Assembly: GCA_037139095.1 (NCBI GenBank)
Contig: JBAXHD010000006.1
Coordinates: 1-64,000 of the forward strand
From: WLMZ01 sp037139095
GTDB taxonomy: Bacteria > Actinomycetota > Acidimicrobiia > Acidimicrobiales > Ilumatobacteraceae
Direction: 5' to 3'
Length of the DNA stretch: 64,000 nt
Shown here: in pieces, positions 24,461 through 32,876 of the stretch
Position numbering within the stretch: position 1 is the first letter of the stretch
Layout of the letters: every line of letters starts with the position of its first letter
Notes under the pieces: model-generated
The model's database searches: none
What the model saw: the letters and a program-made list of their open reading frames with translations, nothing else
Told to the model about the DNA's origin: nothing
Translations under genes and position numbers: made by a program

Positions 24461-25183
24461 TTAGCTGCATTCAAGTGCTGCGAGTTCAGCTGCCATGTTC
24501 ACTCGAGCCTGCGCTTCACGCTGCGAGACCATTGCATCGGTCGCAAAGATTCGAGGTCGAGCGATGAACCCTCGCAGAACCGCTGCCCGACCCACGCGCC
24601 ACTGCTCTTCGTGCACATGCGCGTACTCTGCTCGCACACCACGAACGTATGCCTGATACGCGTCGGCATCACCGCCGAGCACTGCAAGATCGGCGTCGAG
24701 CAGCAACGCCTGAGCGGGTGACGCTGCTGCGTGCGTTTCGGTTGCCTCAATGAGTTCGACCACAAGCGCAATGCGGGTTGCCGGCCAACCAATGCGAGCG
24801 AGCTGCGCTGTCGCGAGCTGCGCGCTCTGCGCCTCATTGCTCGCCGCTGATGTCGCTGATGTCGTGGATGTCGTGGATGTCGTGGATGTCGTGGATGCCG
24901 CTGGCGCCGTGGCGTAGATCGCATCGTGAAAGAGCGCTGCCATAGTCAGCGCATCACGGTCTACTGGCTCACTGGTCGTATCGATCAGTTCGTTCAGGCG
25001 ATGCACCACCCAAGCGATGTGATCGATGGTGTGATAGCTGCGGTGCGGTTCGCCGTACCTGCGCAACAGGTCGTCGAAGATCTCGTGGCTGGCTTCGTGC
25101 TGCTCGTGCGAGAGCGGCAATGTCTCGACCACATCACGCCACACCCGGCGCATCGCTTCGTCGGCACCAACGGACTCCAGCAC
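24461..25183 (-). CDS. HD-domain phosphohydrolase-like protein
   Basis: The 240-aa protein starts at GTG 25183. RSYHTIDHIAWVV (about 47-60) and MAALFHDAIYAT (about 80-92) supply the His and His-Asp metal ligands of the predicted metal-dependent HD superfamily; LLLDADLAVLGGDADAYQAY supplies a later Asp. An insertion of Thr-Thr-Ser repeats (about 96-112) follows the HD motif in the place of a loop and comes from a 9-bp DNA tandem repeat. The reaction is probably phosphate-ester hydrolysis of an unknown nucleotide. Confidence 0.75.
   Translation of the reverse strand: MLESVGADEAMRRVWRDVVETLPLSHEQHEASHEIFDDLLRRYGEPHRSYHTIDHIAWVVHRLNELIDTTSEPVDRDALTMAALFHDAIYATAPAASTTSTTSTTSTTSATSAASNEAQSAQLATAQLARIGWPATRIALVVELIEATETHAAASPAQALLLDADLAVLGGDADAYQAYVRGVRAEYAHVHEEQWRVGRAAVLRGFIARPRIFATDAMVSQREAQARVNMAAELAALECS
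24849..24893 (-). repeat. 9-bp tandem repeat inside the HD-domain gene
   Basis: Five consecutive 9-mers occur: GATGTCGCT once, then GATGTCGTG four times. On the coding strand they encode Thr-Thr-Ser units. The length is a multiple of three, so copy-number change would keep the frame. Confidence 0.9.
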
Positions 25184-25215
25184 CTGCCGAGCCTAACGGC
25201 AGGCCATAATGCGTC

Positions 25216-26190
25216 ATGCGTTATCGACGACTCGGCAGAACAGCACTACAGGTCAGCGAACTGTGCCTCGGCACAATGAACTTCGGACCTCAAACATCTG
25301 AGGCCGACTCGCACACCATCATGGATCGCGCGCTCGAGCTAGGTATCAACTTCTTCGACACCGCCAATCGTTACGGCGGCCACCTCGGTGTTGGCGCCAC
25401 CGAAGAGATCGTTGGCAACTGGTTCGCGCTCGGCGGCGAACGCCGCGAGAAGGTTGTGCTCGCCACCAAGTTGTTCGGGCCAATGACCGATTGGCCCAAC
25501 GACGGCCGCCTGTCGGCACGGCATATTCGTGCGGCGTGCGACGCCAGCCTTCGCCGCCTGCAGACCGACCACATCGACATCTTCCAGATGCACCACGTGG
25601 ATCGCACGGCGCCATGGGACGAAGTCTGGCAAGCGATGGAGACGCTCACCCAGCAGGGCAAGATCATCTACGTGGGCAGCAGCAACTTCGCTGGCTGGCA
25701 CATCGCGCGAGCGAACGAAGCTGCGAGCCGCCGCGGATTCCTCGGCCTCGTCAGCGAGCAGAGTCACTACAACTTGCTGGTGCGCACGATCGAACTCGAA
25801 GTGTTGCCGGCATGCATCGAATACGGCGTCGGTGTCATTCCGTGGAGCCCTTTATCGGGAGGCCTGCTCGGCGGCGTGTTGGGTAACGACGACACCGCTC
25901 GACGCCAGTCGCCGCAAGCGCTCAAGCGCATCGCGAAGATCGGCCCGCAGCTCGAGAAGTGGGAAGAGCTATGCGGTCAGCTCGGCGAGCAACCGGCCGC
26001 AGTGGCGCTGGCATGGCTGCTGCATCAGCCGGGTGTCACGTGTCCGATCATCGGTCCTCGCACCAGCGAGCAACTCGATGGCGCATCGCTTCGCGCTCTC
26101 GACATCTCGCTCGATGCCGACGCGCTGGCTGCCATCAACTCGATCTTTCCAGGTCCCGGCGGGTCGGCCCCCGAGGCGTACTCGTGGTGA
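25216..26190 (+). CDS. Aldo/keto reductase
   Basis: The 324-aa NADPH-dependent (beta/alpha)8 reductase has RRLGRTALQVSELCLGTMNFG at the start and the catalytic tetrad in FDTANRYGG (Asp, Tyr), ATKLFG (Lys) and FQMHHVD (His). The C-terminal cofactor signature is VTCPIIGPRTSEQLDG. It resembles the voltage-gated potassium-channel-beta-like / YghZ branch of bacterial AKRs. It is divergent from the HD gene (32 bp between starts) and convergent with the monooxygenase gene. Confidence 0.92.
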   Translation: MRYRRLGRTALQVSELCLGTMNFGPQTSEADSHTIMDRALELGINFFDTANRYGGHLGVGATEEIVGNWFALGGERREKVVLATKLFGPMTDWPNDGRLSARHIRAACDASLRRLQTDHIDIFQMHHVDRTAPWDEVWQAMETLTQQGKIIYVGSSNFAGWHIARANEAASRRGFLGLVSEQSHYNLLVRTIELEVLPACIEYGVGVIPWSPLSGGLLGGVLGNDDTARRQSPQALKRIAKIGPQLEKWEELCGQLGEQPAAVALAWLLHQPGVTCPIIGPRTSEQLDGASLRALDISLDADALAAINSIFPGPGGSAPEAYSW

Positions 26191-26197
26191 GCGCGAA

Positions 26198-27715
26198 CTA
26201 GATGCGTTCGTAGTCGTCGAGCTTTGGACTCGCCATCTCTTGGCGGAAACGATCGAAGGTCCACGGCCATGTGGCAGGAATGCCATCGGCGTCGAGATAC
26301 CAACTGCGACAGCCCGTGGCCCACACCGTAGATTTCGCAGCCTCAAGGCGCGATGCATCGAAGGCTTCTGTGGCCGCTCGGCCTGCGCTGATCTCAGTGC
26401 AACGTGCGGCGCGAAGCTCTTCGACGAGTTCGAGCACGTAGGCAATCTGAAGCTCGGCCACCTCGATGAGCGAGAAGTTGCCAACCGGACCATTGGGGCC
26501 GTTGAGCATGAACAGGTTCGGGAAGTCGGGCACTGAGATCGACAGCATGGCCACTGGTCGCTTGGCCCACGCTTCGTCGAGCAGTAGTCCGTCGCGGCCG
26601 ATCACGTTGATCGGACGCAGGAATCGATCGACACGGAAGCCCGTTGCCAACACCAGCACATCGAGCTCATGCAACTGCCCGTCGACGGTACGTACGCCAC
26701 CCGGCTCGATGCACTGAATGCCTTCGGTGACCAACTCGGCGTTGGGCTTCTGGATGGCCGAATAAAACTCGCCGGAGATGACGAGGCGTTTACAGGCAGC
26801 GCGATAGTCGGGCCGCAACTTCTCGCGCAGCACAGGGTCGTGCACGTTGTCTTCAAGGTGCGCCTTGCATGTCGCTTCGATGAGATGCATCTCGGGCGAA
26901 TCGGCGTTGATCACAGCGTTCGAGAATCGGTCGGCGAACCCGCGCGAAATTTCGTCGCGCATCATCGTGATGATCTCGGGGTGGTCTTTGAATTGCTCGA
27001 TCTCGGCCTCGGTAAATGCCGGGTTGTCCTGTGGACCGATCCACTGCGGGGTGCGCTGAAACATCGTGATCGAGCCGACCCGGTCGACAAGCGAAGACAC
27101 GATTTGGACAGCAGTAGATCCGGTTCCGATGACGCCAACTCGACGACCATCGAGTGCCACGGTGTGGTCCCAGCGCGCGCTATGAAAGCAGGCACCTTCG
27201 AACGTGTCGAGGCCATCGATCTGCGGAACGTTGGGATGGTGCAGCACTCCGGTGGCAGCGATGATCACATCAACGGTGTCGGTACGGCCATCGGTAGTGG
27301 TGAGGTTCCATCGGCCGTTCACGAACTGCGCCTGATCAATAGCGGCACCAAACACGATGCGCTCATTGACCGCGTGTCGTTGCGCGACACCCTCGAAGTA
27401 GGCCTGGATCTCGGCGCCCGGGGCATATCGATGGCTCCACTCGGGGTTGGGTTCAAACGAGTAGCTATAGAGATGCGATGGCACATCGCAAGCGATGCCC
27501 GGATACGTGTTCTCACGCCATGTGCCGCCGAGGCGCTCGGCCTTTTCGTAGACGGTGTAGTCGTCGAACCCGGCTTCGGAGAGTTTGATCGCGCTGAGAA
27601 TGCCAGACATGCCGGCGCCGATGATGGCGAATCGAAGCGGGCGTTGCGGGGCGGGGCTCTGCGTGCCGAGGGCTTGCTTCGCCGCAGAGGTCGCGGCCGT
27701 GTCTTCAGTGGTCAC
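26198..27715 (-). CDS. Flavin-containing / Baeyer-Villiger-type monooxygenase
   Basis: The 505-aa protein starts at GTG 27715, overlapping the upstream stop (GTGA). The FAD Rossmann motif is GAGMSG (33-38) and the NADPH motif GTGSTA begins at about 197. Between them, FEGACFHSARW (172-182) fits the type I BVMO fingerprint FxGxxxHxxxW. Such enzymes insert oxygen into ketones or oxidise N/S centres. Coupling to a sterol-desaturase-like gene suggests a lipid, steroid or terpenoid substrate, but this is inference. Confidence 0.88.
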   Translation of the reverse strand: MTTEDTAATSAAKQALGTQSPAPQRPLRFAIIGAGMSGILSAIKLSEAGFDDYTVYEKAERLGGTWRENTYPGIACDVPSHLYSYSFEPNPEWSHRYAPGAEIQAYFEGVAQRHAVNERIVFGAAIDQAQFVNGRWNLTTTDGRTDTVDVIIAATGVLHHPNVPQIDGLDTFEGACFHSARWDHTVALDGRRVGVIGTGSTAVQIVSSLVDRVGSITMFQRTPQWIGPQDNPAFTEAEIEQFKDHPEIITMMRDEISRGFADRFSNAVINADSPEMHLIEATCKAHLEDNVHDPVLREKLRPDYRAACKRLVISGEFYSAIQKPNAELVTEGIQCIEPGGVRTVDGQLHELDVLVLATGFRVDRFLRPINVIGRDGLLLDEAWAKRPVAMLSISVPDFPNLFMLNGPNGPVGNFSLIEVAELQIAYVLELVEELRAARCTEISAGRAATEAFDASRLEAAKSTVWATGCRSWYLDADGIPATWPWTFDRFRQEMASPKLDDYERI

Positions 27716-28833
27716 ATGTGCTCCATAATCGCAGTGTCGAATTCGATGGGGGCTACTTCGTGGTATCGATGTGCCTCGTGACGCGCGTAGGCCCAACCTG
27801 GGCCACGAAACACGAACGACAAACGGTCTTTCCAGTTCGTTGAGTTGGCGACGTCGCGCACGATGTCGCGGTATTCGTGTGTGGCGATCTTGGCAACGTT
27901 GTACGTGTTGATGTTCTTCGTAAGGCCGTAGACCACTGGGTCGTCGGCGCGCTCGCGAGCGAACGTACCAAACAGTCGATCCCAAATGATGAGGATGCCG
28001 CCGTGGTTGCGATCGAGGTAACGCTTGTTGACGCCGTGATGGGCACGATGGTGCGAGGGCGTGTTGAGCACCTCTTCGGCCGGCCCCAATGAGCGCACGA
28101 GATCGGTGTGAATCCAAAACTGGTAGATCAAGTTGAGAGCACGCGACGTCTCAATGAGCGACGGCCGCACGCCAAGCCGAGCAAGCCAACCTGAAGGCAC
28201 CCACACCCCGAGCGAATCGGCAACTGGCTGGCGAAGCGCCGTAGACAAGTTGTAGTGCTCGCTGGAATGGTGCACCACGTGAATCGCCCACATGATGCGA
28301 ATCTGATGCATGAACCGATGGTTCCAGTAGTAGATGAAATCCCAACCGAGCATCGCTGCGATCCACGCAAGTGGGCCGTTGCCAAGGTCGCGATGTTTGC
28401 CCTTGCTCCACTGCCGCTGGGCATTGGCGAGATACGCCGTGCCAGTGGTGAGCGCGAGCCCGCCCGTAGCGATTGCAGTAACGCTGCCAACGCTGGCCAC
28501 TTTGCGAGCCCGCCGCCGCACACGGTGTCCCTGCTCGGTGTCGGGTGCCTGCTTCACGACGCGATCGGCGACCGAGGTAACGACAACCGCTGACACAGCG
28601 GTGCCGATCAGCACACGACCAAAGCGTCCCTTACCGGGAATGAGCGGACGCAAGAGATAATTCGTGAGCGGGACGATCACACTGCCGAAACCCATCGCAA
28701 GGCTTGCTCGCGTGTCGGCTTTGAGATAGTCGGCCGCCGAAGGGCCTTCAACCACAGCCCGCTTCTTGAGGGCGCGATCTTCAGCGACCATTGACCCGAG
28801 ATAGAGCGGTGTGACCGCAACCGAAAGATCCAT
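27712..28833 (-). CDS. Sterol desaturase / fatty-acid hydroxylase family membrane protein
   Basis: The 373-aa protein contains the di-iron histidine motifs of the family: YWNHRFMHQI (HxxxH), HVVHHSSEHYN (HxxHH) and SHHRAHHGVN (HxxHH-like). They lie between hydrophobic segments (for example TAIATGGLALTTGTAYLA and the helix before WIAAMLGWDFIYYW). An N-terminal section of about 100 residues with LTNYLLRPLIPGKG precedes the core. It is an integral membrane oxygenase. It is translationally coupled to the BVMO downstream (4-bp overlap), so the two oxidations are probably part of one pathway. Confidence 0.87.
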   Translation of the reverse strand: MDLSVAVTPLYLGSMVAEDRALKKRAVVEGPSAADYLKADTRASLAMGFGSVIVPLTNYLLRPLIPGKGRFGRVLIGTAVSAVVVTSVADRVVKQAPDTEQGHRVRRRARKVASVGSVTAIATGGLALTTGTAYLANAQRQWSKGKHRDLGNGPLAWIAAMLGWDFIYYWNHRFMHQIRIMWAIHVVHHSSEHYNLSTALRQPVADSLGVWVPSGWLARLGVRPSLIETSRALNLIYQFWIHTDLVRSLGPAEEVLNTPSHHRAHHGVNKRYLDRNHGGILIIWDRLFGTFARERADDPVVYGLTKNINTYNVAKIATHEYRDIVRDVANSTNWKDRLSFVFRGPGWAYARHEAHRYHEVAPIEFDTAIMEHM

Positions 28834-28867
28834 GCAGAGTCTTTCTACTCTGCCAACACCGCTCGGC

Positions 28868-30976
28868 TCACTTTGTCGACAATTCTTTCGACGAATGGTG
28901 AGTGGCGCGTTGCGACGACTCGACGGCCTTTTTCACTAGGTGAGCCGGAAGTGTGTCGTAGTGATGATGTTGAACGCTGAACTGCCCGCGCCCTGCGGTC
29001 ATCGAGCGCAGCTCAACGGCGTAGCGCATCAATTCGCTCGCTGGCACCAATGCCTGAATCTGATGCTGACCATATGGGCCCAAGTCGGTGCCCTGCACTC
29101 GGCCGCGACGAGCGGTGATGTCGGCCATCACATCACCCTCAAACAGACTGGGCACGGTCACGGTGAGCAGCGAGATCGGCTCGAGCACCGATACCCCAGC
29201 AGCAGCAAGAGCTTCTTTGAGACCTTGGGCGGCTGCCGACCGAAACGCCATCTCGCTCGAGTCGACCGAGTGGAATTTGCCGTCGAAACATTCGACGTGA
29301 ACGTCGACCACAGGGAAGCCATAGACACCGCCGTGCTGCAGCGCTTCCTCGACTCCTTTCTGCACAGCAGTGATAAACGTGCGCGGCAGAGCTCCGCCCA
29401 CAATCGAATCGCTGAACTCAAACCCAGCTCCACGAAGCAAGGGCGCAACGCGTAGGTTCGCTACCGCGTACTGGCCATGACCACCGGTCTGCTTCTTCAC
29501 TTTGCCCGCAGCTTCCGCGACGCTCGCGATCGTTTCGCGATACGCAACTCGTATCTCACCGGTGTCTACGTTGACTCCGAACTTTCGAGCAAGACGTTCG
29601 ATAGCAACGGCCACATGCATCTCGCCCAGACCACTCAGAATCGTCTGACGAGTTTCGGCTACATGGTTCAGCCGCAACGAAGGATCCTCGGCAAGCAACT
29701 TGTTCAGCGCAGAACCGAGCTTGTCATCGTCTGCTTGCGTGCGAGGCGTGATCGCCACGCCAAACTGAGGCGCGGGACGATCGCATTGAGCCATCCGAAC
29801 CGGCAGGCCTTTGGGCGCGAGCGTGTCGCCCGCACGCGAGTCGATGAGTTTCGACACTCCTCCGATATCACCAGCCGACAGCTTGTCCATAGAGGTCTGC
29901 TCCTTTCCGCGCAACGTGAACAGCGTGCGCAAACGCTCGTCGCCACCGGTACGGCCGTTCACCAAACGATCATCGGCACTGATGGTTCCGGATAACACTT
30001 TGAACAACGACAGTTGACCCACGAACGGGTCAGCCACAGTTTTGAACACGTAGGCCAACGACGATCCCAAAACATCTGGTGACACCGGAACCGTGAGCTC
30101 TGCCGCAACAACGCCGACGGCTCGATCGAGCGGCGATGGCGCAAGCTCGCAAATGAAGTCGGCGAGTCGATCGACGCCGACCCCAGTGACGGCCGAGCCC
30201 ACCAGCAACGGGAATGCTTCGCACTCTCGCACTTCGCGTGCAAGCGTTCGTTCAAGATCGGCCACTGTGAGCACATCGCCGGCGAGGTAATGATCAAGCT
30301 GTTCGTCGTCGCCAGCAACGATGTCCTCGACGAGCGCCTTGTGCGCCTGGTGCTCGCGATCAATGATGTCGAGCGGCAAGGCATCAACCCGACGCGGGTT
30401 GCCCGGCGAGTATTCGAACGCTTCCTCGGCGAGTACATCGGCGAGTCCGTGCAAGGCTGCGGCTTCACCAAGCGGTAGCTCAAGCGCAAGCACTCCTGTG
30501 CCAAAGACCGCACGCAACTGAGCGAGCACGCCATCGAAATCGGCGCGTTCGCGATCCTGCTTGTTCACAAACACCATGCGCGGCAGACCCCGTTCGGCAG
30601 CTCGACGCCACAGCAGTTCGGTCTGCAACTCGACGCCATCCACCGCGCTCACCACGACCACGGCAAGGTCGGCAACATCGAGTGCGGCATCGACCTCATC
30701 AACGAAGTCGGCATACCCGGGCGTGTCGATCAGATTGATCTTGTAGGTCAGCCCATCGGGGGCCTGCCATTCGAATGGTGCCATCGAGAGCGTGAGTGAC
30801 AGCCGCCGACGGATTTCCTCGGGCTCGTTATCGAGCACACTGGTGCCGTCATCCACGCGACCGCCGCGCTCGATCGCACCTGCCTTCACCAAAAGAGCCT
30901 CTGCCAATGTGGTCTTGCCAGACCCGCTGTGGCCGACCAGCACAACATTGCGGATCTTGTCGGTTGGGTAACTCAT
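28868..30976 (-). CDS. EF-G-like translation factor (EF-G2 type)
   Basis: The 702-aa protein starts at ATG 30976. The P-loop is VGHSGSGKTTLAEALL (about 14-29), G3 is LIDTPGYADFVDE and G4 is FVNKQDRERADF; EF-G domains III-V follow (for example KKQTGGHGQYAVANLRV and DVMADITARRGRVQGT). In canonical EF-G the G3 motif is DTPGH; here the catalytic His is Tyr. This change, like the altered P-loop, is typical of actinobacterial EF-G2/FusA2 paralogues, at least one of which was reported to lack ribosome-stimulated GTPase activity. The window holds no other translation genes. Confidence 0.9.
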   Translation of the reverse strand: MSYPTDKIRNVVLVGHSGSGKTTLAEALLVKAGAIERGGRVDDGTSVLDNEPEEIRRRLSLTLSMAPFEWQAPDGLTYKINLIDTPGYADFVDEVDAALDVADLAVVVVSAVDGVELQTELLWRRAAERGLPRMVFVNKQDRERADFDGVLAQLRAVFGTGVLALELPLGEAAALHGLADVLAEEAFEYSPGNPRRVDALPLDIIDREHQAHKALVEDIVAGDDEQLDHYLAGDVLTVADLERTLAREVRECEAFPLLVGSAVTGVGVDRLADFICELAPSPLDRAVGVVAAELTVPVSPDVLGSSLAYVFKTVADPFVGQLSLFKVLSGTISADDRLVNGRTGGDERLRTLFTLRGKEQTSMDKLSAGDIGGVSKLIDSRAGDTLAPKGLPVRMAQCDRPAPQFGVAITPRTQADDDKLGSALNKLLAEDPSLRLNHVAETRQTILSGLGEMHVAVAIERLARKFGVNVDTGEIRVAYRETIASVAEAAGKVKKQTGGHGQYAVANLRVAPLLRGAGFEFSDSIVGGALPRTFITAVQKGVEEALQHGGVYGFPVVDVHVECFDGKFHSVDSSEMAFRSAAAQGLKEALAAAGVSVLEPISLLTVTVPSLFEGDVMADITARRGRVQGTDLGPYGQHQIQALVPASELMRYAVELRSMTAGRGQFSVQHHHYDTLPAHLVKKAVESSQRATHHSSKELSTK

Positions 30977-31142
30977 CACTGCGATAGGCCCCATATCTCG
31001 ACCGAGTGGTCGTTTGTCGGATGAGCTCGAGCGATTCGACTCTGATGAGGACGGTACGCCCGCTGAGCTGGCGGCTACTAGGGCCGGAAGTCCCTATTGA
31101 TCCTCGATACAGCGCCAGATTGAGCCTGATACTTTGACAGCC

Positions 31143-32849
31143 ATGCTTCTCCCTTCTCTCCGGTCGCGACCATCCGCCCCCACCCATGCAAACAAGATGC
31201 AGATGGCGTTGGCGTGCGTGGCCGCTCTCACCCTGGCCGCATGCAGTTCTTCGAGCAGCACCAACTCGTCGACACCCACAACCACGCCGGCCCCGATCAC
31301 TTCTGATTCCGCTCCCTCGAGCACGCCGGCTGCGGCTGCCTGTTCGGTGAAGGATCCCGGCACCATCGCCGCCGCTCCCGTTGCCGATGCAGCCAGCGAC
31401 TACAACATCACGTCGTTCGATGGCACCGTCATCCGCGCGCATTGGTTCCCACTGCCGTCGCTTGCGGCCGGCAAGGTGGCCCCAACCGTGTTGATGGGAC
31501 CTGGCTGGGGTTCGGGCGGCGACACCAATCCCGATGTCGTGGGCATTCTCGGCCAAGTAAACACCGCCACCTTGCGCGCCGCTGGCTACAACGTGCTCAC
31601 GTGGGACCCTCGTGGATTCGGAAAGTCCACCGGCACCATCACCATCGACGATGTAGACCACGAGGCACTCGATGTCAGCCGCCTGATCGACTGGGTCGCT
31701 ACGCAACCTCAGGTCGAACTCGATCAAGCAGGCGACCCCCGAATGGGGATGATCGGCGCTTCGTATGGTGGCGGCATTCAGTTGGTCACCGCCGCAACCG
31801 ATTGTCGTGTCGACGCAATCGTGCCGGTCATTGCGTGGCACTCGTTAGTCACAAGTTTGTTCAAGTCAGATACGCCCAAGACCGGATGGTCGGGGATCTT
31901 GTCGCTCGTGTCCACCGGTCGCCAACTTGATCCGCACATCGCTAGCGCCAACGCATCGAGCAAAGAGACCGGCACCGTCTCCGAAGCCGACAAGGCTTTT
32001 TTTGCGAGCCGCGGCCCCGGCGATTTGATCAGCAAGATCAAGATTCCAACGCTGCTCGTGCAAGGCACTGTCGACACCTTGTTCTCGCTCGACGAGGCGA
32101 TCAGCAACTACGCGCTCCTCAAAAACTCGGGCGCGCCCTCGGCGATGTTGTGGTTCTGCGGCGGTCATGGCATCTGCCTCACCAAGGCGGGCGATGTCGC
32201 TCGTGTGTCCGACGCCAGCATCGGCTGGCTCGATCGCTATGTGAAGAAGGATGCTGCCGTGAACACCGGCGCACGGTTTGAATTCGTCGATCAAGACGGC
32301 ATCTCATACGTGGCCGATGATTACCCCGTTGCTGCCGGTGATCCGGTGAAGGCCGATGGCAGCGGATCACTGTCGCTCACTGCCGACGGCGGAGCGGGCC
32401 CAGTAACGAACGCAAGCACCGGATCTATTCTCGATGCAGTGGTTCCGCCGATTACGCCAACCAAGGCAACCAACGCTGTCAATGTGAAAGTAGTTGCACC
32501 TGCAACAACTTCGATCATGATCGGCGCGCCAGAACTGACCATGACCTACAGCGGCAGTACACCCGATGGCGCGCGACCCACTCGAGTGTTCGCTCAACTC
32601 GTTGACGACACCACCGGGCTGGTGCTTGGCAACCAGATCACACCTATCGCCGTGACACTCGACGGCCAGCCGCACACGGTGACCGTTCCTCTTGAGGTAG
32701 TTGCGTTCACTGCGCACCCCGGCACCAGCGTGACCCTGCAGCTCGTGGCCACCACGGTCGCCTATGCCCAGCCTCGACTCGGCGGCAGCATCGACTTCAG
32801 TGCGATCTCAATCAGCATCCCTACTGGCACCGGCATCACCGCCAAGTAA
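31143..32849 (+). CDS. Lipoprotein S15/CocE-type alpha/beta hydrolase
   Basis: The start used is ATG 31143; TTG 31134 and ATG 31197 are alternatives. The signal ends in a lipobox LTLAAC with the lipidated Cys before SSSSST, followed by a Ser/Thr/Pro linker. The hydrolase core has VLMGPGWGSGGD, WDPRGFGKSTG, nucleophile elbow GASYGGG, VQGTVDTLFSLDE (Asp) and CGGHGICL (His). The C-terminal ~170 residues are the jelly-roll domain of X-Pro dipeptidyl-peptidase/CocE proteins, ending SIDFSAISISIP. It is an extracytoplasmic esterase or peptidase of unknown substrate. Confidence 0.85.
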   Translation: MLLPSLRSRPSAPTHANKMQMALACVAALTLAACSSSSSTNSSTPTTTPAPITSDSAPSSTPAAAACSVKDPGTIAAAPVADAASDYNITSFDGTVIRAHWFPLPSLAAGKVAPTVLMGPGWGSGGDTNPDVVGILGQVNTATLRAAGYNVLTWDPRGFGKSTGTITIDDVDHEALDVSRLIDWVATQPQVELDQAGDPRMGMIGASYGGGIQLVTAATDCRVDAIVPVIAWHSLVTSLFKSDTPKTGWSGILSLVSTGRQLDPHIASANASSKETGTVSEADKAFFASRGPGDLISKIKIPTLLVQGTVDTLFSLDEAISNYALLKNSGAPSAMLWFCGGHGICLTKAGDVARVSDASIGWLDRYVKKDAAVNTGARFEFVDQDGISYVADDYPVAAGDPVKADGSGSLSLTADGGAGPVTNASTGSILDAVVPPITPTKATNAVNVKVVAPATTSIMIGAPELTMTYSGSTPDGARPTRVFAQLVDDTTGLVLGNQITPIAVTLDGQPHTVTVPLEVVAFTAHPGTSVTLQLVATTVAYAQPRLGGSIDFSAISISIPTGTGITAK

Positions 32850-32876
32850 CCCGCTCCCCCGGCTCGTCAGGCCCGG

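Noticed and set aside
24849..24893. Short tandem repeat considered as a CRISPR remnant
   Set aside because: Units are 9 bp with no spacers, and they encode Thr-Thr-Ser inside a protein. The 10-bp repeat at 39911-39950 was rejected for the same reason.
26669..27781. Plus-strand open frame of 370 codons antisense to the BVMO gene
   Set aside because: The BVMO frame has FAD, NADPH and BVMO fingerprints; the antisense frame has none.
27716..28117. N-terminal extension of the BVMO gene to 28117
   Set aside because: It lies antisense-free but inside the upstream desaturase gene in another frame. The GTGA overlap at 27715 gives a normal start just before the FAD domain.
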